Part shown: positions 11,728-21,137 of the stretch, piece by piece
Layout of the letters: each line of letters opens with the position of its first letter
Position numbering within the stretch: position 1 is the stretch's first letter
Assembly: GCF_003865075.1 (NCBI RefSeq)
Contig: NZ_BHWB01000006.1
Coordinates: 1-64,000, forward strand
DNA: 64,000 nt
Source of the DNA: Bacteroides faecalis
Lineage (GTDB): Bacteria; Bacteroidota; Bacteroidia; Bacteroidales; Bacteroidaceae
Reading direction: 5' to 3'
Made by a program: the position numbers and the translations under genes
Notes under the pieces: generated by a model
Databases searched by the model: none
Told to the model about the DNA's origin: nothing
Seen by the model: only the letters and a program-made list of their open reading frames with translations

Positions 11728-13242
11728 ATGGAATATAAACTTCATAATGGGAGCGGCGGTCTTTGCTGCAAAGGATGTTCCCGACAAGATAATAAATTGA
11801 ACACCTATGATTGGCTGGCGGACATACCGGGCAACGCAGAGGAATGTGATATGGTTGAGGTACAATTCAAAAATACCCGGAAAGGGTATTACCGCAACAG
11901 TAATAAGATTAAACTTGAAAAAGGGGATGTAGTCGCTGTGGAAGCTGCACCGGGACACGATATTGGTGTGGTAACACTGACTGGAAGATTGGTTCCTCTG
12001 CAAATGAAGAAGGCTAATTTCAAAGCAGATACCGAAATCAAAAGAATCTACCGAAAAGCAAAACCGGTGGATATGGAGAAATTCAATGAAGCTAAGGCTA
12101 AAGAACACGCCACAATGATTCGTGCACGGCAGATTGCCTTGAGCCTGAATCTGAATATGAAGATTGGTGACGTGGAATATCAGGGAGACGGTAATAAAGC
12201 TATCTTCTACTATATTGCTGACGAACGTGTAGATTTTCGCCAACTGATTAAAGTACTTGCTGAAGCATTCCGCGTCCGCATTGAAATGAAGCAAATTGGT
12301 GCTCGCCAGGAAGCTGGACGTATCGGGGGAATCGGTCCTTGTGGTCGTGAACTTTGCTGCGCGACATGGATGACAAGCTTTGTTTCAGTTTCAACTAGTG
12401 CTGCTCGTTATCAGGATATCTCTCTGAATCCTCAAAAACTTGCCGGACAGTGTGCCAAACTGAAATGTTGCCTGAATTACGAGGTAGATTGTTATGTAGA
12501 AGCCCAAAAACGGCTTCCTTCCAAAGAAATCGAACTGGAAACTAAGGATGGTACTTTCTATTTCTTCAAAGCAGATATTCTGAATAATCAAATTTCTTAT
12601 TCAACCGACAAAAATTTCCCAGCTAATCTAGTTACTATCAGCGGGAAACGTGCTTTTGAAGTGATCGCAATGAACAAGAAAGGCATGAAACCAGATAGTT
12701 TGTTGGAAGCTGAAAACAAACAAGAACCGAAAAAGCCAATAGACTTGCTAGAACAGGAAAGTTTAACTCGCTTTGACCGCAGCAAGAACAAAGACGGAAA
12801 CAATAACGGTAACCGGAATAAAAAGAAGAAAAAAGGAAACAATAACCGCCCACAGCAACAAGTTGAAAATGGGAATCGCCCACAACAGGAAATTGAATAT
12901 GGGAATCGTCTGCAACAAGCTCCACGGGATAACAACGAGAAACGTCCGCAGGTTGTTGAAAATGAGAATATGAATAGGGGGGACAGAGAAAATCGTTCCA
13001 AGAATAACAACCGGAATAGAGGACAGAATCAAGGACGGAATAATGAAAACAGACGTCCTGAGAGGGGAACGAATCCTGAAAGACAACAAAATCCGAATTC
13101 CGAACGCCAACCTAATCAGGAACGTGGGCAAAAACGCCTTCAAGTACAAGACCATCAGTCTAATCAGGAACGCTCTCCAAAACCGGAAAGAAACAGAAAT
13201 CAAGAGAAGCCACAAAATAATGAGAAGCCTGTTCAGGAATAG
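11728..13242 (+). CDS. ricT: PSP1/RicT-like protein with Asn/Arg/Gln-rich tail
   Basis: A 504-residue protein whose first ~330 residues match the PSP1/RicT (YaaT) family. That family carries Fe-S clusters and in Bacillus works in an RNA-processing complex. The family cysteine signature is complete: GPCGRELCC (C205, C210, C211) and CAKLKCC (C242, C247, C248). An additional N-terminal CCKGC (13-17) could form another metal site. Residues ~365-504 are a low-complexity tail rich in N, R, Q, E, P and K (repeated NRPQQ units), probably disordered and possibly RNA-binding. The 3' end overlaps the start of gldH by 23 bp. The role in Bacteroides is unknown. Confidence 0.88.
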   Translation: MEYKLHNGSGGLCCKGCSRQDNKLNTYDWLADIPGNAEECDMVEVQFKNTRKGYYRNSNKIKLEKGDVVAVEAAPGHDIGVVTLTGRLVPLQMKKANFKADTEIKRIYRKAKPVDMEKFNEAKAKEHATMIRARQIALSLNLNMKIGDVEYQGDGNKAIFYYIADERVDFRQLIKVLAEAFRVRIEMKQIGARQEAGRIGGIGPCGRELCCATWMTSFVSVSTSAARYQDISLNPQKLAGQCAKLKCCLNYEVDCYVEAQKRLPSKEIELETKDGTFYFFKADILNNQISYSTDKNFPANLVTISGKRAFEVIAMNKKGMKPDSLLEAENKQEPKKPIDLLEQESLTRFDRSKNKDGNNNGNRNKKKKKGNNNRPQQQVENGNRPQQEIEYGNRLQQAPRDNNEKRPQVVENENMNRGDRENRSKNNNRNRGQNQGRNNENRRPERGTNPERQQNPNSERQPNQERGQKRLQVQDHQSNQERSPKPERNRNQEKPQNNEKPVQE

Positions 13243-13699
13243 TATATTTTGTTTATTCAGCGTTTGCCTGACAGCAGCGTGCAATGAGAATACAGTGTAT
13301 CATTCTTACCAATCCCTTCCCGATGAGGGATGGGCAAAGAGTGATACACTCTCTTTTCAGATTCCTATTACTGATTCTATTCCACCTACATTCAGATTGT
13401 TTACAGAGGTTCGTAACAAGAGTAATTATCCCTATTACAATCTTTATTTATTCATTAGCCAGAATTTACAGGATTCCACTGTATTTCTTACGGATACAAT
13501 CACAATTAACTTGGCAGATTCCACAGGGAAATGGCTAGGAAATGGTTGGGGAAGTATTTACCAATCGGCTGTATTCTTTAAATCTGTTCGTCCATTATAT
13601 CCCGGAAATTATACATTCAGAATTGTAAGCGGAATGAAAGACGAGAAACTAAAGGGTCTCAATGATATTGGTATCCGCATTGAGAAGAAACATGATTAA
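13220..13699 (+). CDS. gldH: GldH-like lipoprotein
   Basis: A 160-residue lipoprotein. A longer in-frame extension upstream exists, but the ATG at 13220 places a signal peptide and lipobox (CLTAAC) at the N-terminus, so this start is chosen. The mature part (YHSYQSLPDEGW, then a beta-rich domain) matches GldH, a gliding-motility lipoprotein of Bacteroidota that is also kept in non-gliding gut Bacteroides, where its role is unclear. It overlaps ricT by 23 bp. Its stop overlaps the convergent rodA stop by 4 bp, leaving no room for a separate terminator. Confidence 0.85.
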   Translation: MRSLFRNSIFCLFSVCLTAACNENTVYHSYQSLPDEGWAKSDTLSFQIPITDSIPPTFRLFTEVRNKSNYPYYNLYLFISQNLQDSTVFLTDTITINLADSTGKWLGNGWGSIYQSAVFFKSVRPLYPGNYTFRIVSGMKDEKLKGLNDIGIRIEKKHD

Positions 13700-15153
13700 A
13701 GTCTTCTACCTCGTCCTGCATCAATCCTCAGAAATATAAATAGTAATATCGTAAAGCCCCACAAAGAGGAACCTCCATAACTAAAAAACGGTAAAGGAAT
13801 ACCAATGACCGGGGTTAATCCCAACACCATTCCAACATTTATAAACAGGTGGAAAAGGAAAATACTGACTACTGAATATCCGTACACACGTCCAAAGGTA
13901 GAAGGTTGCCGTTCTGCCAAAGCGATCAGTCGGAGAATCAACACAAGAAAAGCTACCAAGACAGCTGCTGACCCCACAAAACCTTGCTCCTCTCCTACTG
14001 TACAGAAAATAAAATCAGTATCTTGTTCCGGAACATACTTCAATTTGGTCTGCGTTCCATTCAGAAAACCTTTTCCCGTCAAACCACCGGAGCCAATAGC
14101 AATCTTAGATTGGTTTACATTATAACCTGCACCTGTTAGATCCTCTTCCAATCCTAATACGACTTTGATACGGACTTGCTGATGAGGTTCCAATACATTG
14201 TCGAACACATAATTACTGGAATATAAAAAACCGATAGAGCCTATCGCAAAAAGGGCTATTAGAAAATAAGAGCGTTGCCGTTCACTTAGTGCCAGATAAA
14301 ATAAATAACCTATTATAAAGATACATAATCCCCATTGTACCCATACCAAGCTAAAATGTACCCAATATTCTGATAAAAAATAGGCAATAAGCAAAATAAG
14401 CATACTTCCCCCGATTATATTTCGTGTTGGTTCCCACTTTTTACGATATACCCAAACCATTCCACCAGCAAAAAACAAAACCAGTAGTAATACTATGAAT
14501 TCTCCTAAAGGAGTGGGTGTATCTGCTATACATATTTCATCAAAACGGATTCCGACTACGAAATATACAACCGCACATACTCCGGCAAATAACACAACTC
14601 CGGGCATTCCTTCACGATACAGAACCAAGAAAAAAGCCAAATATACCAATGCCGAACCAGTTTCCTTTTGTCCAATAATTAACAACATCGGAAGAAGTAT
14701 AATTAGTCCCAGCACCAAGGCGCATTTCTCCTTCTTTATATTGAACGAATAGGAATTCATATACTTGGCAAGTGCTAACGCTGTAGCAAACTTGGCAAAC
14801 TCCGCCGGTTGCAGACTGACAGGTCCCATTACTAACCAAGAACGGGAACCTTTTGCATCCGGTGCTATAAAAATGGTGACGATAAGTAACAAAATGAGTC
14901 CTATATATATAATGTAGGCAAACATATCATACATCCGATCTTCCAACATCAACAGCACAAAGCCGAGTCCAAACGAACAGACAATCCAAACAAACTGCTT
15001 GCCGGCACGAGTCGAAAAGTCCAAGAAATCGCGATCGCCATAATCATAGCTAGCCCCGCAGATACTAAACCACCCAGCAACAATCAGAATTAGATAAATA
15101 CAAACCGTTGTCCAATCCAGTGTTTTCCACAAACTATCGTTCCTCGTTACCAT
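13696..15153 (-). CDS. rodA: rod-shape peptidoglycan polymerase (SEDS family)
   Basis: A 485-residue polytopic inner-membrane glycosyltransferase that polymerises lipid II for cell elongation. SEDS hallmarks are GSRSWLVMGPVSLQPAEFAK (~100-120), the GSGGLTGKGF loop with KYVPEQDTDFIF, and GEEQGFVGS. FFSYGGSSLWG follows near the C-terminus. It is the last gene of the mre operon and overlaps the 3' end of mrdA by 20 bp, matching the functional RodA-PBP2 pairing. It is slightly longer than E. coli RodA, with an extra membrane region around residues 190-270. Confidence 0.95.
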   Translation of the reverse strand: MVTRNDSLWKTLDWTTVCIYLILIVAGWFSICGASYDYGDRDFLDFSTRAGKQFVWIVCSFGLGFVLLMLEDRMYDMFAYIIYIGLILLLIVTIFIAPDAKGSRSWLVMGPVSLQPAEFAKFATALALAKYMNSYSFNIKKEKCALVLGLIILLPMLLIIGQKETGSALVYLAFFLVLYREGMPGVVLFAGVCAVVYFVVGIRFDEICIADTPTPLGEFIVLLLVLFFAGGMVWVYRKKWEPTRNIIGGSMLILLIAYFLSEYWVHFSLVWVQWGLCIFIIGYLFYLALSERQRSYFLIALFAIGSIGFLYSSNYVFDNVLEPHQQVRIKVVLGLEEDLTGAGYNVNQSKIAIGSGGLTGKGFLNGTQTKLKYVPEQDTDFIFCTVGEEQGFVGSAAVLVAFLVLILRLIALAERQPSTFGRVYGYSVVSIFLFHLFINVGMVLGLTPVIGIPLPFFSYGGSSLWGFTILLFIFLRIDAGRGRRL

Positions 15154-16996
15154 ATAATATAACTTTGTTACTGAATTCTTCTGCCACTATTTCATTTTTA
15201 GGAGAAAGCTTTCCCTTTATATATTGCTCCATCATCAATCCACCAATAGGCACACCATATTTCGCCCCCCATCCACCATTTTCTACATAAACAAGAATTG
15301 CAATTTTGGGATTATTCATTGGTGCAAAACCCAGAAAAGCAGAATGGTCGTGCCCTTTATTCTGAGCAGTTCCGGTTTTTCCACAAGCTTCCAAATCAGG
15401 GATCATCAATGATAACTCACGACAGGTTCCTCCAGTAACTGCGGCTCGCATCCCTTCCACCACAGATTCATAATGGCGTTTCTCAATGGTAGGATAAAGC
15501 GGAACACGATAAGCACTATCTAATTGATTGTCTTGTATCTCCTTTACAATATGCGGAGTAATAAAATGTCCTCGGTTAGCAATAGTAGCCCCCAAATTAG
15601 CAACTTGAAGAGGAGTAGCCAAAACTTCCCCTTGACCGATAGAGATACTGATCACTGTAAGTCCGTTCCAATGACCCCGATAAGCTTTGTCATAGAATTG
15701 AGCATTCGGAATTAATCCTCGTTTCTCTCCCGGTAAATCAACACCTAATTTATAGCCAAATCCTTGAGATACCATATGATCCTTCCAAACAGTAATAGCT
15801 TGTTGAGGTGAGCCATACTTACGATCACCAAACATACGAAATAATCCCCAACAAAAATAAGCATTACATGATGTTGCAATAGATGGAATCAACGGCAATG
15901 GAGAAGCATGTGTATGACAACTAACTTTCAATCGTCCATAATGAAAACCATCAGAACAAGGAAAAGCAGGGCTATCTTTAGTTACAATTTCTTCTTGTAG
16001 AAATGTCAATGCCTGTGCCGTTTTAAAAGTAGAACCCGGAGGATATGTTCCTGAAATTGCACGATTCAAAAGAGGTTTCATCTTATCACGTTGCAACATC
16101 AAATGATTCTTTCCACGTTGGCGACCAATCATCAAATGAGGATCATAATTAGGAGAAGTTACCATACAAAGAATTTCTCCTGTTGCCGGTTCAATAGCAA
16201 CAATACTACCAATCTTATTTTTTAATAACCGCTCACCTAACATTTGCAGATCAATATCCAAACTCAAAGTCAGATTCTTTCCAGGAACAGAAGGACGGTC
16301 AAACTGTCCATCCATATAATGTCCCTGTATACGCCCATGAGCATCCCGAAGCAGAACCTCAATTCCCTTTTCGCCACGCAAGTATTTTTCATACGATTTC
16401 TCAACTCCGGACGTACCTACATAGTCACCACGAATATAGTAACCTTCTTCATCTGCCTCAAGCAATTTCGCAGAGATTTCCCCAATATCTCCCAAAGCAT
16501 GTGCAGCTGCATTATACGAATATTGGCGAATGGTACGACGCTGTACATAAAAGCCACGAAACTTAAACAACTTTTCTTGAAAGACACCGCATTCTTCCGC
16601 CGAAAGCTGGGACATAAATACTTGATTGGTATACCTCGAATATCCAGGATTTCGACGACGATCTTTCATATCTGCCATGATTTTCAGGAACTGTTCTCTA
16701 GTGATTCCCAATGACTGGCATAAATCAAGTGTATCCAGATTCTCTACTTCTTTTGGAATAATAGTAATATCGTATGCCGGTTGGTTAAATACCAATAGCT
16801 TACCATTACGATCATAAATCGCTCCGCGTGAAGGATATTGAATTTTATTCAAAAAAGCATTGCTATCAGCATTCTTTTTATAGTCATCAGTAGTGATCTG
16901 CAATACGAAAAGACGTATCAAATAAATTAATACGATTGAGACGGCAACTCCCCCCATCACAAACTTTCGTTTCTCTAAAATATAATCTTTTGCCAT
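15134..16996 (-). CDS. mrdA: penicillin-binding protein 2 (elongation transpeptidase)
   Basis: A 620-residue class B PBP that cross-links peptidoglycan during elongation together with RodA. It has one N-terminal membrane anchor (~12-33), a PBP dimerisation/pedestal domain starting YPSRGAIYDRNG (~54-65), and a transpeptidase domain. Catalytic motifs are STFK (S322-K325), SCN (in TSCNAYF) and KTGTAQ. The Asn in SCN and the Lys in KTG are intact, so it should be active and beta-lactam binding. It starts 2 bp after the mreD stop. Confidence 0.95.
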   Translation of the reverse strand: MAKDYILEKRKFVMGGVAVSIVLIYLIRLFVLQITTDDYKKNADSNAFLNKIQYPSRGAIYDRNGKLLVFNQPAYDITIIPKEVENLDTLDLCQSLGITREQFLKIMADMKDRRRNPGYSRYTNQVFMSQLSAEECGVFQEKLFKFRGFYVQRRTIRQYSYNAAAHALGDIGEISAKLLEADEEGYYIRGDYVGTSGVEKSYEKYLRGEKGIEVLLRDAHGRIQGHYMDGQFDRPSVPGKNLTLSLDIDLQMLGERLLKNKIGSIVAIEPATGEILCMVTSPNYDPHLMIGRQRGKNHLMLQRDKMKPLLNRAISGTYPPGSTFKTAQALTFLQEEIVTKDSPAFPCSDGFHYGRLKVSCHTHASPLPLIPSIATSCNAYFCWGLFRMFGDRKYGSPQQAITVWKDHMVSQGFGYKLGVDLPGEKRGLIPNAQFYDKAYRGHWNGLTVISISIGQGEVLATPLQVANLGATIANRGHFITPHIVKEIQDNQLDSAYRVPLYPTIEKRHYESVVEGMRAAVTGGTCRELSLMIPDLEACGKTGTAQNKGHDHSAFLGFAPMNNPKIAILVYVENGGWGAKYGVPIGGLMMEQYIKGKLSPKNEIVAEEFSNKVILYGNEER

Positions 16997-16998
16997 TT

Positions 16999-17496
16999 CT
17001 ATCTCCTAATGCCTTCAACAGCTATAATGCAGGTTACAGTCAGAAGGGCGCATAAAACCACCCGTAATAACAACAGCAGTATGCTGGAAAACGAGAAGAA
17101 CTCAATGGTGAGTAATGCCAGACTATGTACAAAGACACTTGCAGTCGTATATTTCAAAAAGGGAGATATCCCCATTGTCTTAAAAGAAGGAATGATACTA
17201 TCTAAGGTATCACGCGGGGTAAAAAGGCGCAACAACGAAGGGCGAAGAAAAGCCAGAAAAACAGTTGCTGCTGCATTCATACCAGGAGTATCGGCAAAAA
17301 TATCGATAGTAAGCCCCAAAAAGAAAGCCCACAGCATCAGTTCGTTCCGGGAAGTACCGGAGCTAAACTTCAGAATAAAGTAAATATAGAGAAAGGGAGT
17401 AGCATATCCGACAATATGGACATTATTCAGGATTAATACCTGAAGCAGCACCAATCCGATAAACCATCCTATTCTATGTACAAAAGTAATTATCAT
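16999..17496 (-). CDS. mreD: rod-shape determining membrane protein MreD
   Basis: A 165-residue polytopic membrane protein with about five hydrophobic segments (e.g. IGWFIGLVLLQVLILNNV at the N-terminus). The family is poorly conserved, so identity comes mainly from size, topology, the FFLGLTIDIFADTPGMNAAA segment and position between mreC and mrdA. Its start overlaps the mreC stop by 4 bp (ATGA type). Confidence 0.88.
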   Translation of the reverse strand: MIITFVHRIGWFIGLVLLQVLILNNVHIVGYATPFLYIYFILKFSSGTSRNELMLWAFFLGLTIDIFADTPGMNAAATVFLAFLRPSLLRLFTPRDTLDSIIPSFKTMGISPFLKYTTASVFVHSLALLTIEFFSFSSILLLLLRVVLCALLTVTCIIAVEGIRR

Positions 17497-18338
17497 TGTT
17501 TAGCAGCCTTATTTTCAAGTTCCTGTTGTTCCCGTTGTCCCTTCCGTTCAATAACCCGTACATCACTTAATTTACCGAAATCTGTAGCCAGTTTGATTTT
17601 CAACAAATAAGATAAGCCATCATTAGAGTCGGACATATCATCTATCGTTCCTACCATGATACCTTCAGGAAAGACTGTCGAAAAACCGCTTGTCACTACA
17701 GTATCCCCCAAATTAAATTCAGCATGGCGAGGCAGATCTTTCAGATAAGCATATTGCGAATCCCCATGTTCCCATTTCAAATAACCAAAATAATCACTGC
17801 CAATAATCTTACAACTGATATTGGATTTACTATTTAATACCGAAATCACTACCGAGTAAGACGGAGAAGTTTCATATACAATTCCTACAATTCCATTTCC
17901 ATCCACTACGCCCATCTCTGAACGAATCCCAGCCAAAGAACCTTTATCAAGAGTAATATAATTATCTGCCAGATTCAGACTATTCTTGATAACGTGCGCC
18001 TTAAACAGTTGATAATCTGTTTGAGGTATTTCTTTGATACTATTGATAGTGATAGAATCGAGTTGCCTTTCTTTCAATGCCTTCTCCAAGTTGTTGATTT
18101 GTTGTTCGAGCAACGTATTCCGGTCTAACAAATCTTCATTGACCGATTTCAGGTGAAAATAAGAGGAAATTCCTCCGGAAACTTCATAAACAGCCCCCAC
18201 AACCACATTTGCAGAGGTAAAGAAAGCACTCTGCTGATAATGATTGAACCGAAATAACAAAACAAAACTGGCTACCTCTAATACGATGAAGAGGAACCAG
18301 TAATTGTATTTCAAAAGGAAGTTGATTAAATTCCGCAT
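17493..18338 (-). CDS. mreC: rod-shape determining protein MreC
   Basis: A 281-residue periplasmic scaffold with a single N-terminal membrane segment (~13-31), a coiled coil (~65-95, INNLEKALKERQ) and the two-barrel MreC core. GIVGIVYETSPSYSVVISVLNSKS and GDTVVTSGFSTVFPEGIMVGTI are typical family segments. It links cytoplasmic MreB to the PBP2/RodA machinery. It begins 7 bp after the mreB stop. Confidence 0.94.
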   Translation of the reverse strand: MRNLINFLLKYNYWFLFIVLEVASFVLLFRFNHYQQSAFFTSANVVVGAVYEVSGGISSYFHLKSVNEDLLDRNTLLEQQINNLEKALKERQLDSITINSIKEIPQTDYQLFKAHVIKNSLNLADNYITLDKGSLAGIRSEMGVVDGNGIVGIVYETSPSYSVVISVLNSKSNISCKIIGSDYFGYLKWEHGDSQYAYLKDLPRHAEFNLGDTVVTSGFSTVFPEGIMVGTIDDMSDSNDGLSYLLKIKLATDFGKLSDVRVIERKGQREQQELENKAAKQ

Positions 18339-18345
18339 CTCCTGC

Positions 18346-19368
18346 CTATCTCATTAAGAATGAGAAACGGTCTACATTCTTTAATGCCACACCTGTACCT
18401 TTAGCTACTGCGTGCAAGGGATCTTCGGCAATATGGAAAGGTATATTTATCTTATCCGTCAGACGTTTGTCCAGACCACGAAGCAATGCACCACCACCAG
18501 CAAGATAAATACCATTGTGTACGATATCAGCGTACAATTCGGGCGGTGTATTTTCTAATGCACTCAAGATAGCTGTCTCAATCTTGGAAATTGATTTTTC
18601 CAAACAGTGAGCTACTTCCTGATAGCATACAGGAACTTCCATCGGAAGTGCAGTAATACGGTTCGGACCATGAACGATATAATCTTCTGGAGAATCCTCA
18701 CCCAGTTCTGTTAAGGCAGCACCTACATTGATCTTGATACGCTCGGCCATACGTTCGCTGACTTTCACATTGTGCTGACGACTCATATATTCCTGAATGT
18801 CAGCAGTCAAATCATCACCAGCAATACGGATAGAGTTATTGGAAACGATACCTCCCAGAGAGATAACGGCAATTTCCGTAGAACCACCACCTATATCGAC
18901 AATCATGTTCCCTTCCGGAGCTTCCACATCAATACCAATACCGATTGCTGCTGCCATTGGTTCGAATATCAAATAAACATCACGTCCACCAGCATGTTCG
19001 GCAGAGTCACGTACAGCACGGAGTTCAACTTCCGTACTTCCCGACGGCACACCGATCACCATACGTAAAGAAGGTGAGAACAAGTGATTACGAGTATTTA
19101 CTTGTTTAATCAGACCGCGCATCATTTGCTCGCAGGCATAGAAATCGGCAATCACTCCATCTCTCAATGGACGAATGGTACGAATGTTTTCGTGGGTCTT
19201 TTCATGCATCAACTTTGCCTTTTCTCCCACGGCAATCATCTTATCCGTACGACGATCCAAGGCTACAACCGAAGGCTCATCCACCACAATCTTACCGTTT
19301 GTGATGATGATGGTATTGGCTGTTCCCAAGTCCATCGCTATTTCTTGTGTAAAAGAGAATAATCCCAT
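18346..19368 (-). CDS. mreB: rod-shape actin homologue MreB
   Basis: A 340-residue actin-like ATPase that directs side-wall synthesis. The ATG at 19368 is chosen because MGLFSFTQEIAMDLGTANT is the usual MreB N-terminus with the phosphate-1 loop. An upstream in-frame ATG would add 20 residues encoded by an intergenic repeat. Other motifs are VDIGGGSTEIAVI (phosphate 2) and LAGGGALLRGLD (adenosine loop). It is the first gene of mreBCD-mrdA-rodA. Confidence 0.97.
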   Translation of the reverse strand: MGLFSFTQEIAMDLGTANTIIITNGKIVVDEPSVVALDRRTDKMIAVGEKAKLMHEKTHENIRTIRPLRDGVIADFYACEQMMRGLIKQVNTRNHLFSPSLRMVIGVPSGSTEVELRAVRDSAEHAGGRDVYLIFEPMAAAIGIGIDVEAPEGNMIVDIGGGSTEIAVISLGGIVSNNSIRIAGDDLTADIQEYMSRQHNVKVSERMAERIKINVGAALTELGEDSPEDYIVHGPNRITALPMEVPVCYQEVAHCLEKSISKIETAILSALENTPPELYADIVHNGIYLAGGGALLRGLDKRLTDKINIPFHIAEDPLHAVAKGTGVALKNVDRFSFLMR

Positions 19369-19377
19369 ACTTTTTAA

Positions 19378-19460
19378 ATGAAGAATTAAGAATGAAGAAT
19401 TAAGAATGAGGATACTACCGTACGGCAATTCTTCATTATTAGTTCTTCATTCTTCATTAA
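19378..19460. repeat. intergenic AATTAAGAATGAAG-type repeat
   Basis: A 14-mer ATGAAGAATTAAGA is repeated head-to-tail at 19378-19391 and 19392-19405. Downstream, several TTCTTCAT copies (19429-19458) form the opposite orientation, so the 80-bp gap between mreB and purH can fold on itself. My impression is that repeats of this type occur between genes in many Bacteroides genomes. It may terminate purH transcription. Confidence 0.55.
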
Positions 19461-19463
19461 TAA

Positions 19464-20987
19464 TTAATGTTTAAAATGACGGATACCGGTAGTCACCATT
19501 GCCATTCCATGTTCATTGCAATAGGCGAAAGACAGGTCGTCTTTTACAGAGCCACCCGGTTGAATAACTGCTGTAACACCTTCTTTATCCGCTATTTCCA
19601 CACAGTCGGGGAAGGGGAAGAAGGCGTCGGAAGCCATCACCGCACCATTCAGGTCGAAACCAAATGATTTAGCTTTTTCGATTGCTTGTTTCAAGGCGTC
19701 TACACGTGATGTCTGACCAACACCACTTGCCAACAATTGCTTGTTTTTTGCCAATACAATGGCGTTTGACTTACTATTCTTCACAATCCTATTGGCAAAC
19801 AGCATATCTTCTACTTCTTCCGGAGTAGGTGCTTTATCTGTTACAGTCTTCAGATCAGCTACTGTTTCAATATTTGTATCTTTATCCTGAACCAGTACAC
19901 CGTTCAACAAAGCGCGGAACTGTTTCTTCGGCAATTTACCTTCTTTACGAACCAAGATAATACGGTTCTTTTTTTGTCCCAGGATCTCGAGCGCATCCAC
20001 ATCGTAATCCGGTGCAATGATTACTTCAAAGAAAATCTTGTTGATCTCTTCTGCAGCGGCCTTATCTATCACGCCATTCGTAATCAGAACTCCTCCGAAA
20101 GCAGAAACCGGATCACCGGCCAATGCATCTTCCCAAGCTTCCAAAACAGTCGGACGAGAAGCCAGACCACAAGCATTATTATGCTTCAGAATAGCGAAAG
20201 TAAGATCATCGAACTCTTCAATCAGATCAACGGCGGCATTGATATCAAGCAGATTATTATATGAAATTTCTTTTCCATGAATCTGATCGAACATAGCTTC
20301 CAAATTTCCGTAGAAATAACCTTTCTGATGTGGGTTTTCGCCGTAACGAAGTTGCTTTTGATTGTTTACTGAGCAACGAAAAGCAGAACCTTCACCTGCG
20401 TCAAAATAGTTAAAAATAGCTGAATCGTAGTGAGAAGAAACAGCAAAAGCTTCTTTTGCCATCCAGCGGCGTTCTTCAAGTGTAGAAGTAGCACCATGTT
20501 CCATCAACATATCCAGCAGTGGTTTGTATTGAGCTTGAGAAGCTACGATTATTACGTCGTTGTAGTTCTTAGCTGCGGCACGAATCAAAGAGATTCCGCC
20601 TATATCGATTTTTTCAATAATATCTGCTTCAGATGCACCGGAAGCTACTGTAGCTTCGAACGGGTATAAATCAACAATGACCAAATCTATTTCAGGAATC
20701 TCATATTTTTCGATCTGTTGTATATCTTGCTCCAAACCACGACGGCAAAGAATACCTCCGAAAATCTTCGGATGCAATGTCTTTACGCGACCACCCAAAA
20801 TAGAAGGATATGTGGTCAAATCTTCCACTGCTTTGCAAGGATATCCCAATGATTCAATAAACTGGCGAGTTCCACCTGTAGACAGAAACTCTACTCCCTC
20901 TTCATGAAGTTTGGTAATAATTTCATCCAAACCTTCCTTGTGGTATACAGATACCAATGCGGTTTTTATTCTTTTAGACTCTGACAT
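19464..20987 (-). CDS. purH: bifunctional AICAR formyltransferase / IMP cyclohydrolase
   Basis: A 507-residue cytoplasmic enzyme catalysing the last two steps of IMP synthesis. The N-terminal cyclohydrolase fold starts IKTALVSVYHKEGL and has STGGTRQFIE (~35-45). The C-terminal transformylase region contains LRYGENPHQKGYFYG, LKHNNACGLA and SDAFFPFPDCVE. The start at 20987 (MSESKRIK) fits the family; an upstream ATG would add ten residues. A minus-strand -7 box TAACTTTG (complement 21015-21022) lies just upstream, so purH likely has its own promoter. Confidence 0.96.
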   Translation of the reverse strand: MSESKRIKTALVSVYHKEGLDEIITKLHEEGVEFLSTGGTRQFIESLGYPCKAVEDLTTYPSILGGRVKTLHPKIFGGILCRRGLEQDIQQIEKYEIPEIDLVIVDLYPFEATVASGASEADIIEKIDIGGISLIRAAAKNYNDVIIVASQAQYKPLLDMLMEHGATSTLEERRWMAKEAFAVSSHYDSAIFNYFDAGEGSAFRCSVNNQKQLRYGENPHQKGYFYGNLEAMFDQIHGKEISYNNLLDINAAVDLIEEFDDLTFAILKHNNACGLASRPTVLEAWEDALAGDPVSAFGGVLITNGVIDKAAAEEINKIFFEVIIAPDYDVDALEILGQKKNRIILVRKEGKLPKKQFRALLNGVLVQDKDTNIETVADLKTVTDKAPTPEEVEDMLFANRIVKNSKSNAIVLAKNKQLLASGVGQTSRVDALKQAIEKAKSFGFDLNGAVMASDAFFPFPDCVEIADKEGVTAVIQPGGSVKDDLSFAYCNEHGMAMVTTGIRHFKH

Positions 20988-21065
20988 TGAATTGCTTATT
21001 AAGTATTTGACGCGCAAAGTTACGAAATATTGTTTATCGTACGTAATAAATAAGGTAGGAATTAA

Positions 21066-21107
21066 TAAAAAAAAGCGTTAGCTCTTCCCGAGGAAAAGCC
21101 AACGCTT
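21066..21107 (-). terminator. intrinsic terminator of the M13 peptidase gene
   Basis: On the minus strand AAGCGTTGGCTTTTCC and GAAGAGCTAACGCTT form a G/C-containing stem ending in a T run (complement of the A tract at 21066-21074). It lies 30 bp after the peptidase stop codon. Confidence 0.8.
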
Positions 21108-21137
21108 CTTTACGTTTGCTATCTAATTAATAAAATA

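Noticed and set aside
11713..12294. 193-codon minus-strand ORF over ricT
   Set aside because: It is opposite the conserved PSP1 region; no motif or start signal supports it.
13043..13219. 59-residue N-terminal extension of GldH
   Set aside because: The extension reads the ricT tail in another frame; the internal ATG at 13220 directly precedes a lipoprotein signal.
12763..13284. 173-codon minus-strand ORF opposite the ricT tail
   Set aside because: It is the complement of the repetitive N/R/Q-rich tail, giving an artificial Leu/Ile/Phe-rich frame; ricT on the plus strand has clear family motifs.
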